Assembly: GCF_963082655.1 (NCBI RefSeq)
Contig: NC_081553.1
Span: 185,006,195-185,070,194, forward strand
Source of the DNA: Stomoxys calcitrans
Taxonomy: Eukaryota > Arthropoda > Insecta > Diptera > Muscidae
Direction: 5' to 3'
DNA length: 64,000 nt
The notes beneath the pieces were generated by a model. It did not search any database. It was not told the origin of the DNA and was given only the letters and a program-made list of their open reading frames with translations. Positions 1 through 11,569 of the stretch are shown piece after piece. The position numbers and the translations under genes are program-made. The stretch's first letter is position 1, and each line of letters starts with the position of its first letter.

Positions 1-25
1 CTAACCTTTAGTGGGCGACCCATTC

Positions 26-41
26 AACCTAACCTAACCTA
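26..41 (+). repeat. (AACCT)n tract, probable LINE 3' tail
   Basis: Three AACCT pentamers lie at the left edge. The same pentamer ends LINE-A and LINE-B copies elsewhere in this window (18525, 21283, 49764, 56851), so this is probably the 3' tail of a LINE whose body lies outside the window or is deleted. Too little sequence remains to say which family. Confidence 0.4.
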
Positions 42-1107
42 GTAGTATGACAGAATAGGTACACCATACATGATGCTACTATGGTGGAGAATGGCAACTC
101 TTTTCCTGCTCTTGTGATTCCCTCTGCCATATAGACAAATCAATGCCACAACAGTGTATAACGACAACAATGGCCACAACGTCATTGAGCAAATGTCTCC
201 AACATGTACCATCATCGTCTAGCAAAGCACCGACATCACTGCCACCATCACCATCACCATCGTCATTGCCACTATGGTTATTACCATCATGGTCATAGCC
301 ATTATAGCGGAGAAAAAGTTTCCTAATTTGTTTGGCTTTGGCTTATGGTTGTTCCCAAGAAAACTTTAATAAATTTACTATCCAAAGGAATATTGATGAG
401 ATAAACGCTTTAGTTGTAGCCATTTTTTTTTTGCGTCTCTTCAATGTGAATCCAATCTTCTCCTATTTGCCCTTCACTTCCTCTTCCACACAAGCCCTTC
501 CTGCTTCTGGGGCTGCTTGCAACAAATGATTAAAGTTTTGTATCGTTAATGGAATTTACATCAGACCATGACTACTTAGCTGTGGAGCTGTGGAGAAGTA
601 GACAAGCCAGCCAGACTGGTATTTCATCATAAACTTGGCGCTGACGCTAGAGCTTGTATACTTGTTGTTTCTTTTAGCCCATGGAGTTGTGAATGCGTGG
701 GCATAAATAATTTGCCAAAGCGTTTAGCGTTTAATATGAATGACGTCATAAATATTCAATTTTTTCCGCAGGATATCAACAGCGTGAGTAAAATATCACC
801 CAGCAACAAAGGAGTGGTGGGGGAGATGTGGGGGGAGAGAAAAAAAAACAAACGTTATTGACAACTAACGGCAATTTCTGTTTTGTATGTCGAACATTTT
901 ATGGCGTCAATTGGATTATGAATTATTGGTCAACCATGTAGCGTCAGCTGGCCAACGGACAATCGTATGGTTAAGCCCTTTGGGTGGGAGGTAATACAAA
1001 ATTATTGTTGTATAATTAATGATGACAAAAAGACAGAATAATAAAAGCTGACCATTCGAATAAGAGGTTGCTATGCCCAGGGATAAGGGAGTAGGGGCTT
1101 TATACAT
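42..1107. other. Gene-less flank left of the satellite
   Basis: I see no supported gene. The ORFs at 332-529 (+) and 916-1107 (-) have low-complexity translations without recognisable domains. A degenerate CAT/CCA-rich stretch lies at about 236-300. The sequence turns very AT-rich near 980 and runs into degenerate satellite units from about 1108. Confidence 0.5.
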
Positions 1108-4100
1108 AAAATTTTCTTTAAAAAAAAAAAATCTTTAGAAAATTTTTCCTTGGAAAAAAATTTTTCTTTAGAAAATCTTTCCTTAGAAAAATATTTCTTT
1201 AGAAAATTTTTCCCTGGAAAAATATTTCTTTAGAAAAATTTTCCTTGGAAAAATATTTCTTTAGAAAATTTTTCCTTGGAAAAATATTTCTTTAGAAAAT
1301 TTTTCCTTGGAAAAATATTTCTTTAGAAAATTTTTCCTTGGAAAAATATTTCTTTAGAAAATTTTTCCTTGGAAAAATATTTCTTTAGAAAATTTTTCCT
1401 TGGAAAAATATTTCTTTAGAAAATTTTTCCTTGGAAAAATATTTCTTTAGAAAATTTTTCCTTGGAAAAATATTTCTTTAGAAAATTTTTCCTTGGAAAA
1501 ATATTTCTTTAGAAAATTTTTCCTTGGAAAAATATTTCTTTAGAAAATTTTTCCTTGGAAAAATATTTCTTTAGAAAATTTTTCCTTGGAAAAATATTTC
1601 TTTAGAAAATTTTCCTTGGAAAAATATTTCTTTAGAAAATTTTTCCTTGAAAAAATATTTCTTTAGAAAATTTTTCCTTGGAAAAATATTTCTTTAGAAA
1701 ATTTTTCCTTGAAAAAATATTTCTTTAGAAAATTTTTCCTTGGAAAAATATTTCTTTAGAAAATTTTTCCTTGGAAAAATATTTCTTTAGAAAATTTTTC
1801 CTTGGAAAAATATTTCTTTAGAAAATTTTTCCTTGGAAAAATATTTCTTTAGAAAATTTTTCCTTGGAAAAATATTTCTTTAGAAATTTTTTCCTTGGAA
1901 AAATATTTCTTTAGAAAATTTTTCCTTGGAAAAATATTTCTTTAGAAAATTTTTCCTTGGAAAAATATTTCTTTAGAAAATTTTTCCCTGGAAAAATATT
2001 TCTTTAGAAAATTTTTCCCTGGAAAAATATTTCTTTAGAAAATTTTTCCCTGGAAAAATATTTCTTTAGAAAATTTTTCCCTGGAAAAATATTTCTTTAG
2101 AAAATTTTTCCCTGGAAAAATATTTCTTTAGAAAATTTTTCCCTGGAAAAATATTTCTTTAGAAAATTTTTCCCTGGAAAAATATTTCTTTAGAAAATTT
2201 TTCCCTGGAAAAATATTTCTTTAGAAAATTTTTCCCTGGAAAAATATTTCTTTAGAAAATTTTTCCCTGGAAAAATATTTCTTTAGAAAACTTTTCCCTG
2301 GAAAAATATTTCTTTAGAAAATTTTTCCCTGGAAAAATATTTCTTTAGAAAATTTTTCCCTGGAAAAATATTTCTTTAGAAAATTTTTCCCTGGAAAAAT
2401 ATTTCTTTAGAAAATTTTTCCCTGGAAAAATATTTCTTTAGAAAATTTTTCCCTGGAAAAATATTTCTTTAGAAAATTTTTCCCTGGAAAAATATTTCTT
2501 TAGAAAATTTTTCCCAGGAAAAATATTTCTTTAGAAAATTTTTCCCTGGAAAAATATTTCTTTAGAAAATTTTTCCCTGGAAAAATATTTCTTTAGAAAA
2601 TTTTTCCCTGGAAAAATATTTCTTTAGAAAATTTTTCCCTGGAAAAATATTTCTTTAGAAAATTTTTCCCTGGAAAAATATTTCTTTAGAAAAATTTTCC
2701 CTGGAAAAATATTTCTTTAGAAAATTTTTCCCTGGAAAAATATTTCTTTAGAAAATTTTTCCTTGGAAAAATATTTCTTTAGAAAATTTTTCCCTGGAAA
2801 AATATTTCTTTAGAAAATTTTTCCCTGGAAAAATATTTCTTTAGAAAATTTTTCCCAGGAAAAATATTTCTTTAGAAAATTTTTCCCTGGAAAAATATTT
2901 CTTTAGAAAATTTTTCCCAGGAAAAATATTTCTTTAGAAAATTTTTCCCTGGAAAAATATTTCTTTAGAAAATTTTTCCCTGGAAAAATATTTCTTTAGA
3001 AAATTTTTCCCTGGAAAAATATTTCTTTAGAAAATTTTTCCCTGGAAAAATATTTCTTTAGAAAAATTTTCCCTGGAAAAATATTTCTTTAGAAAATTTT
3101 TCCCTGGAAAAATATTTCTTTAGAAAATTTTTCCTTGGAAAAATATTTCTTTAGAAAATTTTTCCCTGGAAAAATATTTCTTTAGAAAATTTTTCCCTGG
3201 AAAAATATTTCTTTAGAAAATTTTTCCCTGGAAAAATATTTCTTTAGAAAATTTTTCCCTGGAAAAATATTTCTTTAGAAAATTTTTCCCTGGAAAAATA
3301 TTTCTTTAGAAAATTTTTCCCTGGAAAAATATTTCTTTAGAAAATTTTTCCCTGGAAAAATATTTCTTTAGAAAATTTTTCCCTGGAAAAATATTTCTTT
3401 AGAAAATTTTTCCCTGGAAAAATATTTCTTTAGAAAATTTTTCCCTGGAAAAATATTTCTTTAGAAAATTTTTCCCTGGAAAAATATTTCTTTAGAAAAT
3501 TTTTCCCTGGAAAAATATTTCTTTAGAAAATTTTTCCCTGGAAAAATATTTCTTTAGAAAATTTTTCCCTGGAAAAATATTTCTTTAGAAAATTTTTCCC
3601 TGGAAAAATATTTCTTTAGAAAATTTTTCCCTGGAAAAATATTTCTTTAGAAAATTTTTCCCTGGAAAAATATTTCTTTAGAAAATTTTTCCCTGGAAAA
3701 ATATTTCTTTAGAAAATTTTTCCCTGGAAAAATATTTCTTTAGAAAATTTTTCCCTGGAAAAATATTTCTTTAGAAAATTTTTCCCTGGAAAAATATTTC
3801 TTTAGAAAATTTTTCCCTGGAAAAATATTTCTTTAGAAAATTTTTCCCTGGAAAAATATTTCTTTAGAAAATTTTTCCCTGGAAAAATATTTCTTTAGAA
3901 AATTTTTCCCTGGAAAAATATTTCTTTAGAAAATTTTTCCCTGGAAAAATATTTCTTTAGAAAATTTTTCCCTGGAAAAATATTTCTTTAGAAAATTTTT
4001 CCCTGGAAAAATATTTCTTTAGAAAATTTTTCCCTGGAAAAATATTTCTTTAGAAAATTTTTCCCTGGAAAAATATTTCTTTAGAAAATTTTTCCCTGGA

Positions 4101-7100
4101 AAAATATTTCTTTAGAAAATTTTTCCCTGGAAAAATATTTCTTTAGAAAATTTTTCCCTGGAAAAATATTTCTTTAGAAAATTTTTCCCTGGAAAAATAT
4201 TTCTTTAGAAAATTTTTCCCTGGAAAAATATTTCTTTAGAAAATTTTTCCCTGGAAAAATATTTCTTTAGAAAATTTTTCCCTGGAAAAATATTTCTTTA
4301 GAAAATTTTTCCCTGGAAAAATATTTCTTTAGAAAATTTTTCCCTGGAAAAATATTTCTTTAGAAAATTTTTCCCTGGAAAAATATTTCTTTAGAAAATT
4401 TTTCCCTGGAAAAATATTTCTTTAGAAAATTTTTCCCTGGAAAAATATTTCTTTAGAAAATTTTTCCCTGGAAAAATATTTCTTTAGAAAATTTTTCCTT
4501 GGAAAAATATTTCTTTAGAAAATTTTTCCTTGGAAAAATATTTCTTTAGAAAATTTTTCCTTGGAAAAATATTTCTTTAGAAAATTTTTCCTTGGAAAAA
4601 TATTTCTTTAGAAAATTTTTCCTTGGAAAAATATTTCTTTAGAAAATTTTTCCTTGGAAAAATATTTCTTTAGAAAATTTTTCCTTGGAAAAATATTTCT
4701 TTAGAAAATTTTTCCTTGGAAAAATATTTCTTTAGAAAATTTTTCCTTGGAAAAATATTTCTTTAGAAAATTTTTCCTTGGAAAAATATTTCTTTAGAAA
4801 ATTTTTCCTTGGAAAAATATTTCTTTAGAAAATTTTTCCTTGGAAAAATATTTCTTTAGAAAATTTTTCCCTGGAAAAATATTTCTTTAGAAAATTTTTC
4901 CCTGGAAAAATATTTCTTTAGAAAAATTTTCCCTGGAAAAATATTTCTTTAGAAAATTTTTCCCTGGAAAAATATTTCTTTAGAAAATTTTTCCTTGGAA
5001 AAATATTTCTTTAGAAAATTTTTCCTTGGAAAAATATTTCTTTAGAAAATTTTTCCCTGGAAAAATATTTCTTTAGAAAATTTTTCCCTGGAAAAATATT
5101 TCTTTAGAAAATTTTTCCCTGGAAAAATATTTCTTTAGAAAATTTTTCCCTGGAAAAATATTTCTTTAGAAAATTTTTCCCTGGAAAAATATTTCTTTAG
5201 AAAATTTTTCCCTGGAAAAATATTTCTTTAGAAAATTTTTCCCTGGAAAAATATTTCTTTAGAAAATTTTTCCCTGGAAAAATATTTCTTTAGAAAATTT
5301 TTCCCTGGAAAAATATTTCTTTAGAAAATTTTTCCCTGGAAAAATATTTCTTTAGAAAATTTTTCCCTGGAAAAATATTTCTTTAGAAAATTTTTCCCTG
5401 GAAAAATATTTCTTTAGAAAATTTTTCCCTGGAAAAATATTTCTTTAGAAAATTTTTCCCTGGAAAAATATTTCTTTAGAAAATTTTTCCCTGGAAAAAT
5501 ATTTCTTTAGAAAATTTTTCCCTGGAAAAATATTTCTTTAGAAAATTTTTCCCTGGAAAAATATTTCTTTAGAAAATTTTTCCCTGGAAAAATATTTCTT
5601 TAGAAAATTTTTCCCTGGAAAAATATTTCTTTAGAAAATTTTTCCCTGGAAAAATATTTCTTTAGAAAATTTTTCCCTGGAAAAATATTTCTTTAGAAAA
5701 TTTTTCCCTGGAAAAATATTTCTTTAGAAAATTTTTCCCTGGAAAAATATTTCTTTAGAAAATTTTTCCCTGGAAAAATATTTCTTTAGAAAATTTTTCC
5801 TTGGAAAAATATTTCTTTAGAAAATTTTTCCTTGGAAAAATATTTCTTTAGAAAATTTTTCCTTGGAAAAATATTTCTTTAGAAAATTTTTCCTTGGAAA
5901 AATATTTCTTTAGAAAATTTTTCCTTGGAAAAATATTTCTTTAGAAAATTTTTCCTTGGAAAAATATTTCTTTAGAAAATTTTTCCTTGGAAAAATATTT
6001 CTTTAGAAAATTTTTCCTTGGAAAAATATTTCTTTAGAAAATTTTTCCTTGGAAAAATATTTCTTTAGAAAATTATTCCTTGGAAAAATATTTCTTTAGA
6101 AAATTTTTCCCTGGAAAAATATTTCTTTAGAAAATTTTTCCCTGGAAAAATATTTCTTTAGAAAATTTTTCCTTGGAAAAATATTTCTTTAGAAAATTTT
6201 TCCATGGAAAAATATTTCTTTAGAAAATTTTTCCCTGGAAAAATATTTCTTTAGAAAATTTTTCCCTGGAAAAATATTTCTTTAGAAAATTTTTCCCTGG
6301 AAAAATATTTCTTTAGAAAATTTTTCCCTGGAAAAATATTTCTTTAGAAAATTTTTCCCTGGAAAAATATTTCTTTAGAAAATTTTTCCCTGGAAAAATA
6401 TTTCTTTAGAAAATTTTTCCCTGGAAAAATATTTCTTTAGAAAAATTTTCCCTGGAAAAATATTTCTTTAGAAAATTTTTCCCTGGAAAAATATTTCTTT
6501 AGAAAATTTTTCCCTGGAAAAATATTTCTTTAGAAAATTTTTCCCTGGAAAAATATTTCTTTAGAAAATTTTTCCCTGGAAAAATATTTCTTTAGAAAAT
6601 TTTTCCCTGGAAAAATATTTCTTTAGAAAATTTTTCCCTGGAAAAATATTTCTTTAGAAAATTTTTCCTTGGAAAAATATTTCTTTAGAAAATTTTTCCT
6701 TGGAAAAATATTTCTTTAGAAAATTTTTCCTTGGAAAAATATTTCTTTAGAAAATTTTTCCTTGGAAAAATATTTCTTTAGAAAATTTTTCCTTGGAAAA
6801 ATATTTCTTTAGAAAATTTTTCCTTGGAAAAATATTTCTTTAGAAAATTTTTCCTTGGAAAAATATTTCTTTAGAAAATTTTTCCTTGGAAAAATATTTC
6901 TTTAGAAAATTTTTCCCTGGAAAAATATTTCTTTAGAAAATTTTTCCCTGGAAAAATATTTCTTTAGAAAAATTTTCCCTGGAAAAATATTTCTTTAGAA
7001 AATTTTTCCCTGGAAAAATATTTCTTTAGAAAATTTTTCCTTGGAAAAATATTTCTTTAGAAAATTTTTCCTTGGAAAAATATTTCTTTAGAAAATTTTT

Positions 7101-7145
7101 CCCTGGAAAAATATTTCTTTAGAAAATTTTTCCCTGGAAAAATAT
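1108..7145. repeat. 31-bp satellite array, left block (about 194 units)
   Basis: A near-perfect tandem array with a 31-bp period, measured from the spacing of successive TTAGAAAA boxes. The first units (1108-1200) are degenerate, as expected at an array edge. One unit consists of GGAAAAATATTTCT, then TT, then AGAAAATTTTTCC, then a CT or TT dinucleotide. The second block is almost the reverse complement of the first. Two main variants differ in the last dinucleotide (CCCTGG versus CCTTGG) and occur in homogeneous runs: T-type to about 1980, C-type to about 4495, T-type to about 4860, then alternating. It continues at 11876 after the Copia insertion. No coding capacity. Confidence 0.97.
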
Positions 7146-7451
7146 TGTTGTAAATAGCAAATAAATACTTATAGATTTAACTCGTTTTGAAATACTCATA
7201 TGTATGTTAACATAGTAGGCTTTGCCCATAGCATGCTTTGTTTATATTCATCATAGTAGCCTTTGCTTATAAGTAACATAGTAGCCTTTGCTTTTAAGTA
7301 ACATAGAAGCCTTTGCTTTGATGTGTTTGTATTCTGTTGCGAGGAATATTTGAATTTTGTCTTCTCATTTTAGTCTTAATAAAACTTTCATTCTATTCAC
7401 ATTAAACATTTGTGCGTGCACATTATTTTGGAAGGCTATCAATTTCTCACA
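7146..7451 (+). repeat. 5' LTR of the Copia-type element
   Basis: 306 bp, identical by eye to 11570-11875. An AATAAA signal lies at 7378-7383, so the R/U5 boundary should follow shortly after. Four related boxes beginning CATAGTAG or CATAGAAG lie in the first half. The LTR should supply promoter and polyadenylation signals; no unambiguous TATA box is visible. Confidence 0.95.
7211..7321 (+). promoter_or_regulatory. Tandem 25-bp motif in LTR, possible enhancer
   Basis: Four copies of a box close to CATAGTAGCCTTTGCT start at 7211, 7252, 7277 and 7302. The last three are spaced exactly 25 bp. Short direct repeats in the U3-like part of LTRs often act as transcription-factor binding arrays. That role is inferred; the repeat itself is directly visible and recurs in the 3' LTR. 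Confidence 0.5.
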
Positions 7452-7465
7452 GGTTATGGGCCCAG
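7452..7465 (+). other. Primer binding site matching initiator tRNA-Met anticodon arm
   Basis: GGTTATGGGCCCAG directly follows the 5' LTR. Its complement matches the conserved anticodon stem-loop of eukaryotic initiator tRNA-Met rather than the tRNA 3' end. This is the copia-type priming mode, using a half-tRNA cut in the anticodon loop. The tRNA match is from general knowledge of that tRNA, not a search. Confidence 0.8.
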
Positions 7466-7516
7466 TCCACTTCCACTGCGCGAATTAAAAAGTTAAAAAC
7501 TAAATAGTGTGCAAAA

Positions 7517-10500
7517 ATGAGTTATACGAATGTGAAAATCGAGCCTCTTGGAAAAGACAATTTTGATACGTGGAAAATTCAGATTGAGGCATTGCTAATA
7601 AAGAATAATGCATGGAAATATGTGGATGGAAGTTTTCCGAAGCCAACGGAACCAGCAGACAAAGTAGCTGAATGGGTAGCTGAGGACAGCAAGGCAAAAT
7701 CGGATTTGATTTTGTCGATAGCTCCAGCGGAATTGAAGCAGATCAAAAACTGCAAGACATCCAAAGATGTTTGGGATAAATTACATGGAATTTATCAATC
7801 AAAAGGTCCGGCTCGTAAGGCAATGTTGCTGAAATCTTTAATTTTGTTGAAAATGAAGAATGGAGAGGACGTCAGGGACCACATAAGAAAGTTTTTCGAT
7901 ATTGTGGACAAAATTAATGAAATGGAGCTGAATATTATCGACGACTTGCTGACAATTTTGCTTTTGTACAGCATACCGGATGAATATGAAACATTCAGGA
8001 TAGCCATTGAGACTCAAAATAATCTGCCAGATCCAGAAACGTTAAAGGTAAAACTTCTGGAAGAATTCGAGGCCCGGAAAAGGAACGAAAACGAAGAGCA
8101 GACAGACGCAATGTTTGTGAAGAAACCGGCGAAGAATTTGAAGAAGAAAAATGAAAGTACAAGGCCAAAAGGTGAGACGTTTAAATTTTCCTGTTATTCG
8201 TGTGGAAAAGTTGGACACATGGCCAAAGATTGCAAGCGGAAGAATGGAAATAAGAATGCCAATGGAGAAGGTAAGAAACATGAATCATCCAACAGTGCTC
8301 AAGTGGCGATGCTTGCAAGGAGTGGGAGAACCCAATGGTGTTTGGATTCGGGCGCATCATCACATATGTGCTCTGACGAAGATAAATTTGCGAAAATTTA
8401 TAAATCAACAAATAACACCGTACATCTAGCCAACAACGAGTCTACGAGAATTGAAGGAAGCGGCAATGTTATCATGAAGTCCAAAGGTGGTTGCACTGCA
8501 AGATTGGAAGAGACCTTGTATGTTCCTGATTTACGTTCGAATTTGTTGTCCGTGGCAAAAATGACGGACCATGGATTTGAAGTAAAGTTTTCGAAGAATG
8601 CAGCTGTGGTTATAGATCCAAAGACGAATGTGCAATACATGAAAGCGAAAAGGGACAAAAATTTATATTACGTCGAAGAATTATGCGAAGAAAATTGCCG
8701 TAGTGCTGAAGCAAATAATCTGTTGGAATGGCATGAACGTTTTGGTCACCTTAACGAAAATAACTTGAAGGAAATCATCAGAAAGGAAAAGGTAATTGGC
8801 ATAAATTGTAATACTAATGTAAATTTGGGTATGTGCGATACATGTGTAAGGGGAAAGCAGACTCAAAGACCATTTCCCAGATCTGAGACAAAATCAACAG
8901 AACTGCTGGAGTTGATACATACCGACGTATGTGGCCCGATGAGGGTGAATTCGTTTGCAGGAAGCAGATATTTTTTGACTTTCATTGACGATAAATCAAA
9001 ATGGTGCGAGATATATTTCCTGAAAAAGAAAAACGAGGTGGCAGAGAAATTCAAAGAATTTAAGAATTATGCTGAAAAAAGAACTGGACGTAAGATAAAA
9101 GCCATTCGATCTGACAACGGCACAGAATATACGAACAACAGTTTCCAGAATTACTTAAAGAATGAAGGTATTAAACATGAATTTACGGTAGAATACACCC
9201 CTCAGCAAAATGGAATCGCCGAACGGAAAAATCGAACGCTGGTGGAAATGGCCCGTTGTATGATGATACAATCCGGCCTAGCTCCAAGTTTCTGGGCAGA
9301 AGCTGTATCCACAGCAAATTACATTCGTAATAGATGTCCATCAAGAAGTTTAAATGGAGAAATACCATTCCAAATGTGGATTGGGCGTAAACCCGTGGTG
9401 AGTTATTTTCAAAAGTTTGGTACAACAGCATATATGCTTGAAAAGTCAAAACGCCATGGCAAATTTGAATCGAAATCAAATAAATGTATATTCATTGGAT
9501 ATTCTGCGAAATCGAAAGCTTATAGATTATGGGATCCAAAGACCCGTAAGATGGTGTGCTCTCGAGACGTAAGGTTTGCGAATGCGTATGGATCTGAAAA
9601 TAACTACTCTGATTTCGTTGATATCGAATTACCACAACATGAAGCAGTCGAATTCCAGCCAACAGAAGTTCCAGAAAACATGGTGCCAACAGTAGAAGCA
9701 ATTCAGAATGACATCATCAAAGTCCAAGATGAAACCAGTACGGAAGAAAATGTTGAACTAGAAAATTCTTCTAGTAACAATGATGATAATGAAGAATTTC
9801 ATACTCCACAAGCAATGAAAAGAGGTCCTGGAAGACCGAAGAAGCTGCTTACTGGGAAAAAGGGAAGGCCACGGAAAATTTACAACGATGTTTGTGAAAC
9901 TGAACCGGAAGATGAAAATCAAGAAACAAATGTTGCAAATATGATGGACGACAGTGAACCAATTAACGCCGAAGAAGCATTGAGAGGTCCGGAAGCCACA
10001 AATTGGAAAAATGCCATGAAGTGTGAGTATCAAGCACTTCGAAAGAATAAAACTTGGACAGTGGTAGATCTCCCGAAAGGACAGAAAGTAGTCGATTGCA
10101 AATGGGTATTGAGAAAGAAGTACACGGCAGAAGGAAATGTTGAGCGCTATAAAGCTAGACTGGTAGCTAAAGGTTTTACTCAAATGCCAGGTGTGGATTT
10201 TAACGAAACATTCGCACCCGTTGCTAGAATTGGGTCCATCCGTTTAATAATGGCCTTAGCTGCAGAATTGAAGCTCGACATATACCAACTTGATTTTGTA
10301 ACGGCGTATCTTAATGGTGAAATCGAAGAGACCATTTACATGAAGCTGCCAGAAGAACTCACATATATTCTGTGCGAGAAAGAAATGCACGAGTATAGAG
10401 GTGAAAAAGTGTGTTTGTTACGAAAAGCACTTTATGGTCTAAAGCAATCTGGCCGACAGTGGTACAAGAAACTGGATGAGAAACTTCGGAATCTGAACTT

Positions 10501-11542
10501 GAAACCATTGGACTGTGATCCGTGTGTCTATATATCAAAGCAAGGGGAAGACATCACTCTTGTAGCAATTTATGTAGACGACTTGATAATTGCAACCAAT
10601 AGCAAAAGGAAATGGATTCATATGAAATCGGAATTAGCAAAATCTTTTGAAATGAAGGACTTGGGTAGACTGAACATGTGTTTGGGAATAGAATTTCGCC
10701 AAAATCCAGAAACCAAAGAAATAACAATGTCACAAAAGAAATTTGTTCAGACTGTGCTGAAAAGATTCAACATGATGAATTCCAACCCAGTTAGTACTCC
10801 TTTAAATAGTAGTTTAAAACTATCCAAAGACATGTGCCCTAAAACCGAAGAAGAGAAAGCTGAAGTGAAAAATTTGCCATACCAAAATCTAGTTGGATCA
10901 CTAATGTATCTCGCAACGTCAACAAGACCGGATATTGCACATGCAGTAAGTGTTTTAAGTCAATACAACACGAATTATGGTAAACAGCATTGGATAGCTG
11001 CGAAACGGGTACTACGCTATTTAAAAGGAACTGAGAATTGCGGCTTAGTATTCAAGAAGACCGGGAAGCCACTAATAGGATTTGCCGATGCAGATTGGGG
11101 TTCAAATATTGATGACCGAAGATCATATACAGGTTATGCATTCAAGTTGGCAAATACAGCTATTTGTTGGGAATCCAGAAAGCAAAGAACTGTCGCAATG
11201 TCAAGTACTGAAGCCGAATACATGTCAATTGCGGATTCAACAAAAGAAGCAATTTATCTCCGCATGTTTCTGAAAGAAGTAATGGGTCAACAAGATACCA
11301 TAACAATTCACAACGACAATCAAGGTGCAAGATTGTTGAGCAAAAATCCAATTTTTCACAACAGAACGAAACATATGGACGTTCGTCACCATTTCGTGAG
11401 AGAAAACGTCAAGGGAAAGATAATAAGAATTGAGTATCTCCCAACCACAGAGATTCCAGCAGATGTTTTAACGAAGAGTTTGTCTAAGTTAAATCACGAT
11501 AAATGTATTAGAAATTTAGGTTTATTTAACATTAATAATTAA
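7517..11542 (+). CDS. Copia-type Gag-Pol polyprotein, 1341 aa, intact
   Basis: One uninterrupted ORF. In order: a Gag region (residues 1-200) with a CCHC zinc knuckle (C226, C229, H234, C239); an aspartic protease with D277-S278-G279; an integrase with an HHCC-type zinc domain (H406, H411, C440, C443) and a D470-D533-E569 triad; a linker; a reverse transcriptase with YVDD at 1019-1022; and RNase H (D1191 in the ADADW motif, then STEAEY and DNQGA). Length and order fit intact copia polyproteins. Gag and Pol share one frame, so Gag would need processing or splicing, as known for copia. The integrase-RT linker holds two AT-hook-like motifs (770-776 and 781-787). The start at 7517 is the first ATG after the primer site. 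No stop or frameshift is visible, so the copy could be active. Confidence 0.96.
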   Translation: MSYTNVKIEPLGKDNFDTWKIQIEALLIKNNAWKYVDGSFPKPTEPADKVAEWVAEDSKAKSDLILSIAPAELKQIKNCKTSKDVWDKLHGIYQSKGPARKAMLLKSLILLKMKNGEDVRDHIRKFFDIVDKINEMELNIIDDLLTILLLYSIPDEYETFRIAIETQNNLPDPETLKVKLLEEFEARKRNENEEQTDAMFVKKPAKNLKKKNESTRPKGETFKFSCYSCGKVGHMAKDCKRKNGNKNANGEGKKHESSNSAQVAMLARSGRTQWCLDSGASSHMCSDEDKFAKIYKSTNNTVHLANNESTRIEGSGNVIMKSKGGCTARLEETLYVPDLRSNLLSVAKMTDHGFEVKFSKNAAVVIDPKTNVQYMKAKRDKNLYYVEELCEENCRSAEANNLLEWHERFGHLNENNLKEIIRKEKVIGINCNTNVNLGMCDTCVRGKQTQRPFPRSETKSTELLELIHTDVCGPMRVNSFAGSRYFLTFIDDKSKWCEIYFLKKKNEVAEKFKEFKNYAEKRTGRKIKAIRSDNGTEYTNNSFQNYLKNEGIKHEFTVEYTPQQNGIAERKNRTLVEMARCMMIQSGLAPSFWAEAVSTANYIRNRCPSRSLNGEIPFQMWIGRKPVVSYFQKFGTTAYMLEKSKRHGKFESKSNKCIFIGYSAKSKAYRLWDPKTRKMVCSRDVRFANAYGSENNYSDFVDIELPQHEAVEFQPTEVPENMVPTVEAIQNDIIKVQDETSTEENVELENSSSNNDDNEEFHTPQAMKRGPGRPKKLLTGKKGRPRKIYNDVCETEPEDENQETNVANMMDDSEPINAEEALRGPEATNWKNAMKCEYQALRKNKTWTVVDLPKGQKVVDCKWVLRKKYTAEGNVERYKARLVAKGFTQMPGVDFNETFAPVARIGSIRLIMALAAELKLDIYQLDFVTAYLNGEIEETIYMKLPEELTYILCEKEMHEYRGEKVCLLRKALYGLKQSGRQWYKKLDEKLRNLNLKPLDCDPCVYISKQGEDITLVAIYVDDLIIATNSKRKWIHMKSELAKSFEMKDLGRLNMCLGIEFRQNPETKEITMSQKKFVQTVLKRFNMMNSNPVSTPLNSSLKLSKDMCPKTEEEKAEVKNLPYQNLVGSLMYLATSTRPDIAHAVSVLSQYNTNYGKQHWIAAKRVLRYLKGTENCGLVFKKTGKPLIGFADADWGSNIDDRRSYTGYAFKLANTAICWESRKQRTVAMSSTEAEYMSIADSTKEAIYLRMFLKEVMGQQDTITIHNDNQGARLLSKNPIFHNRTKHMDVRHHFVRENVKGKIIRIEYLPTTEIPADVLTKSLSKLNHDKCIRNLGLFNINN

Positions 11543-11559
11543 ATCTATGTAGTATTTTT

Positions 11560-11569
11560 TGAGGGGAAG
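11560..11569 (+). other. Polypurine tract of the Copia-type element
   Basis: TGAGGGGAAG immediately precedes the 3' LTR and follows a T-run. Its position next to the LTR start is what is expected for plus-strand DNA priming. Confidence 0.8.

Noticed and set aside
225..300. CAT/CCA-rich stretch as coding histidine/proline repeat
   Set aside because: No ORF spans it with recognisable sequence; a degenerate microsatellite.
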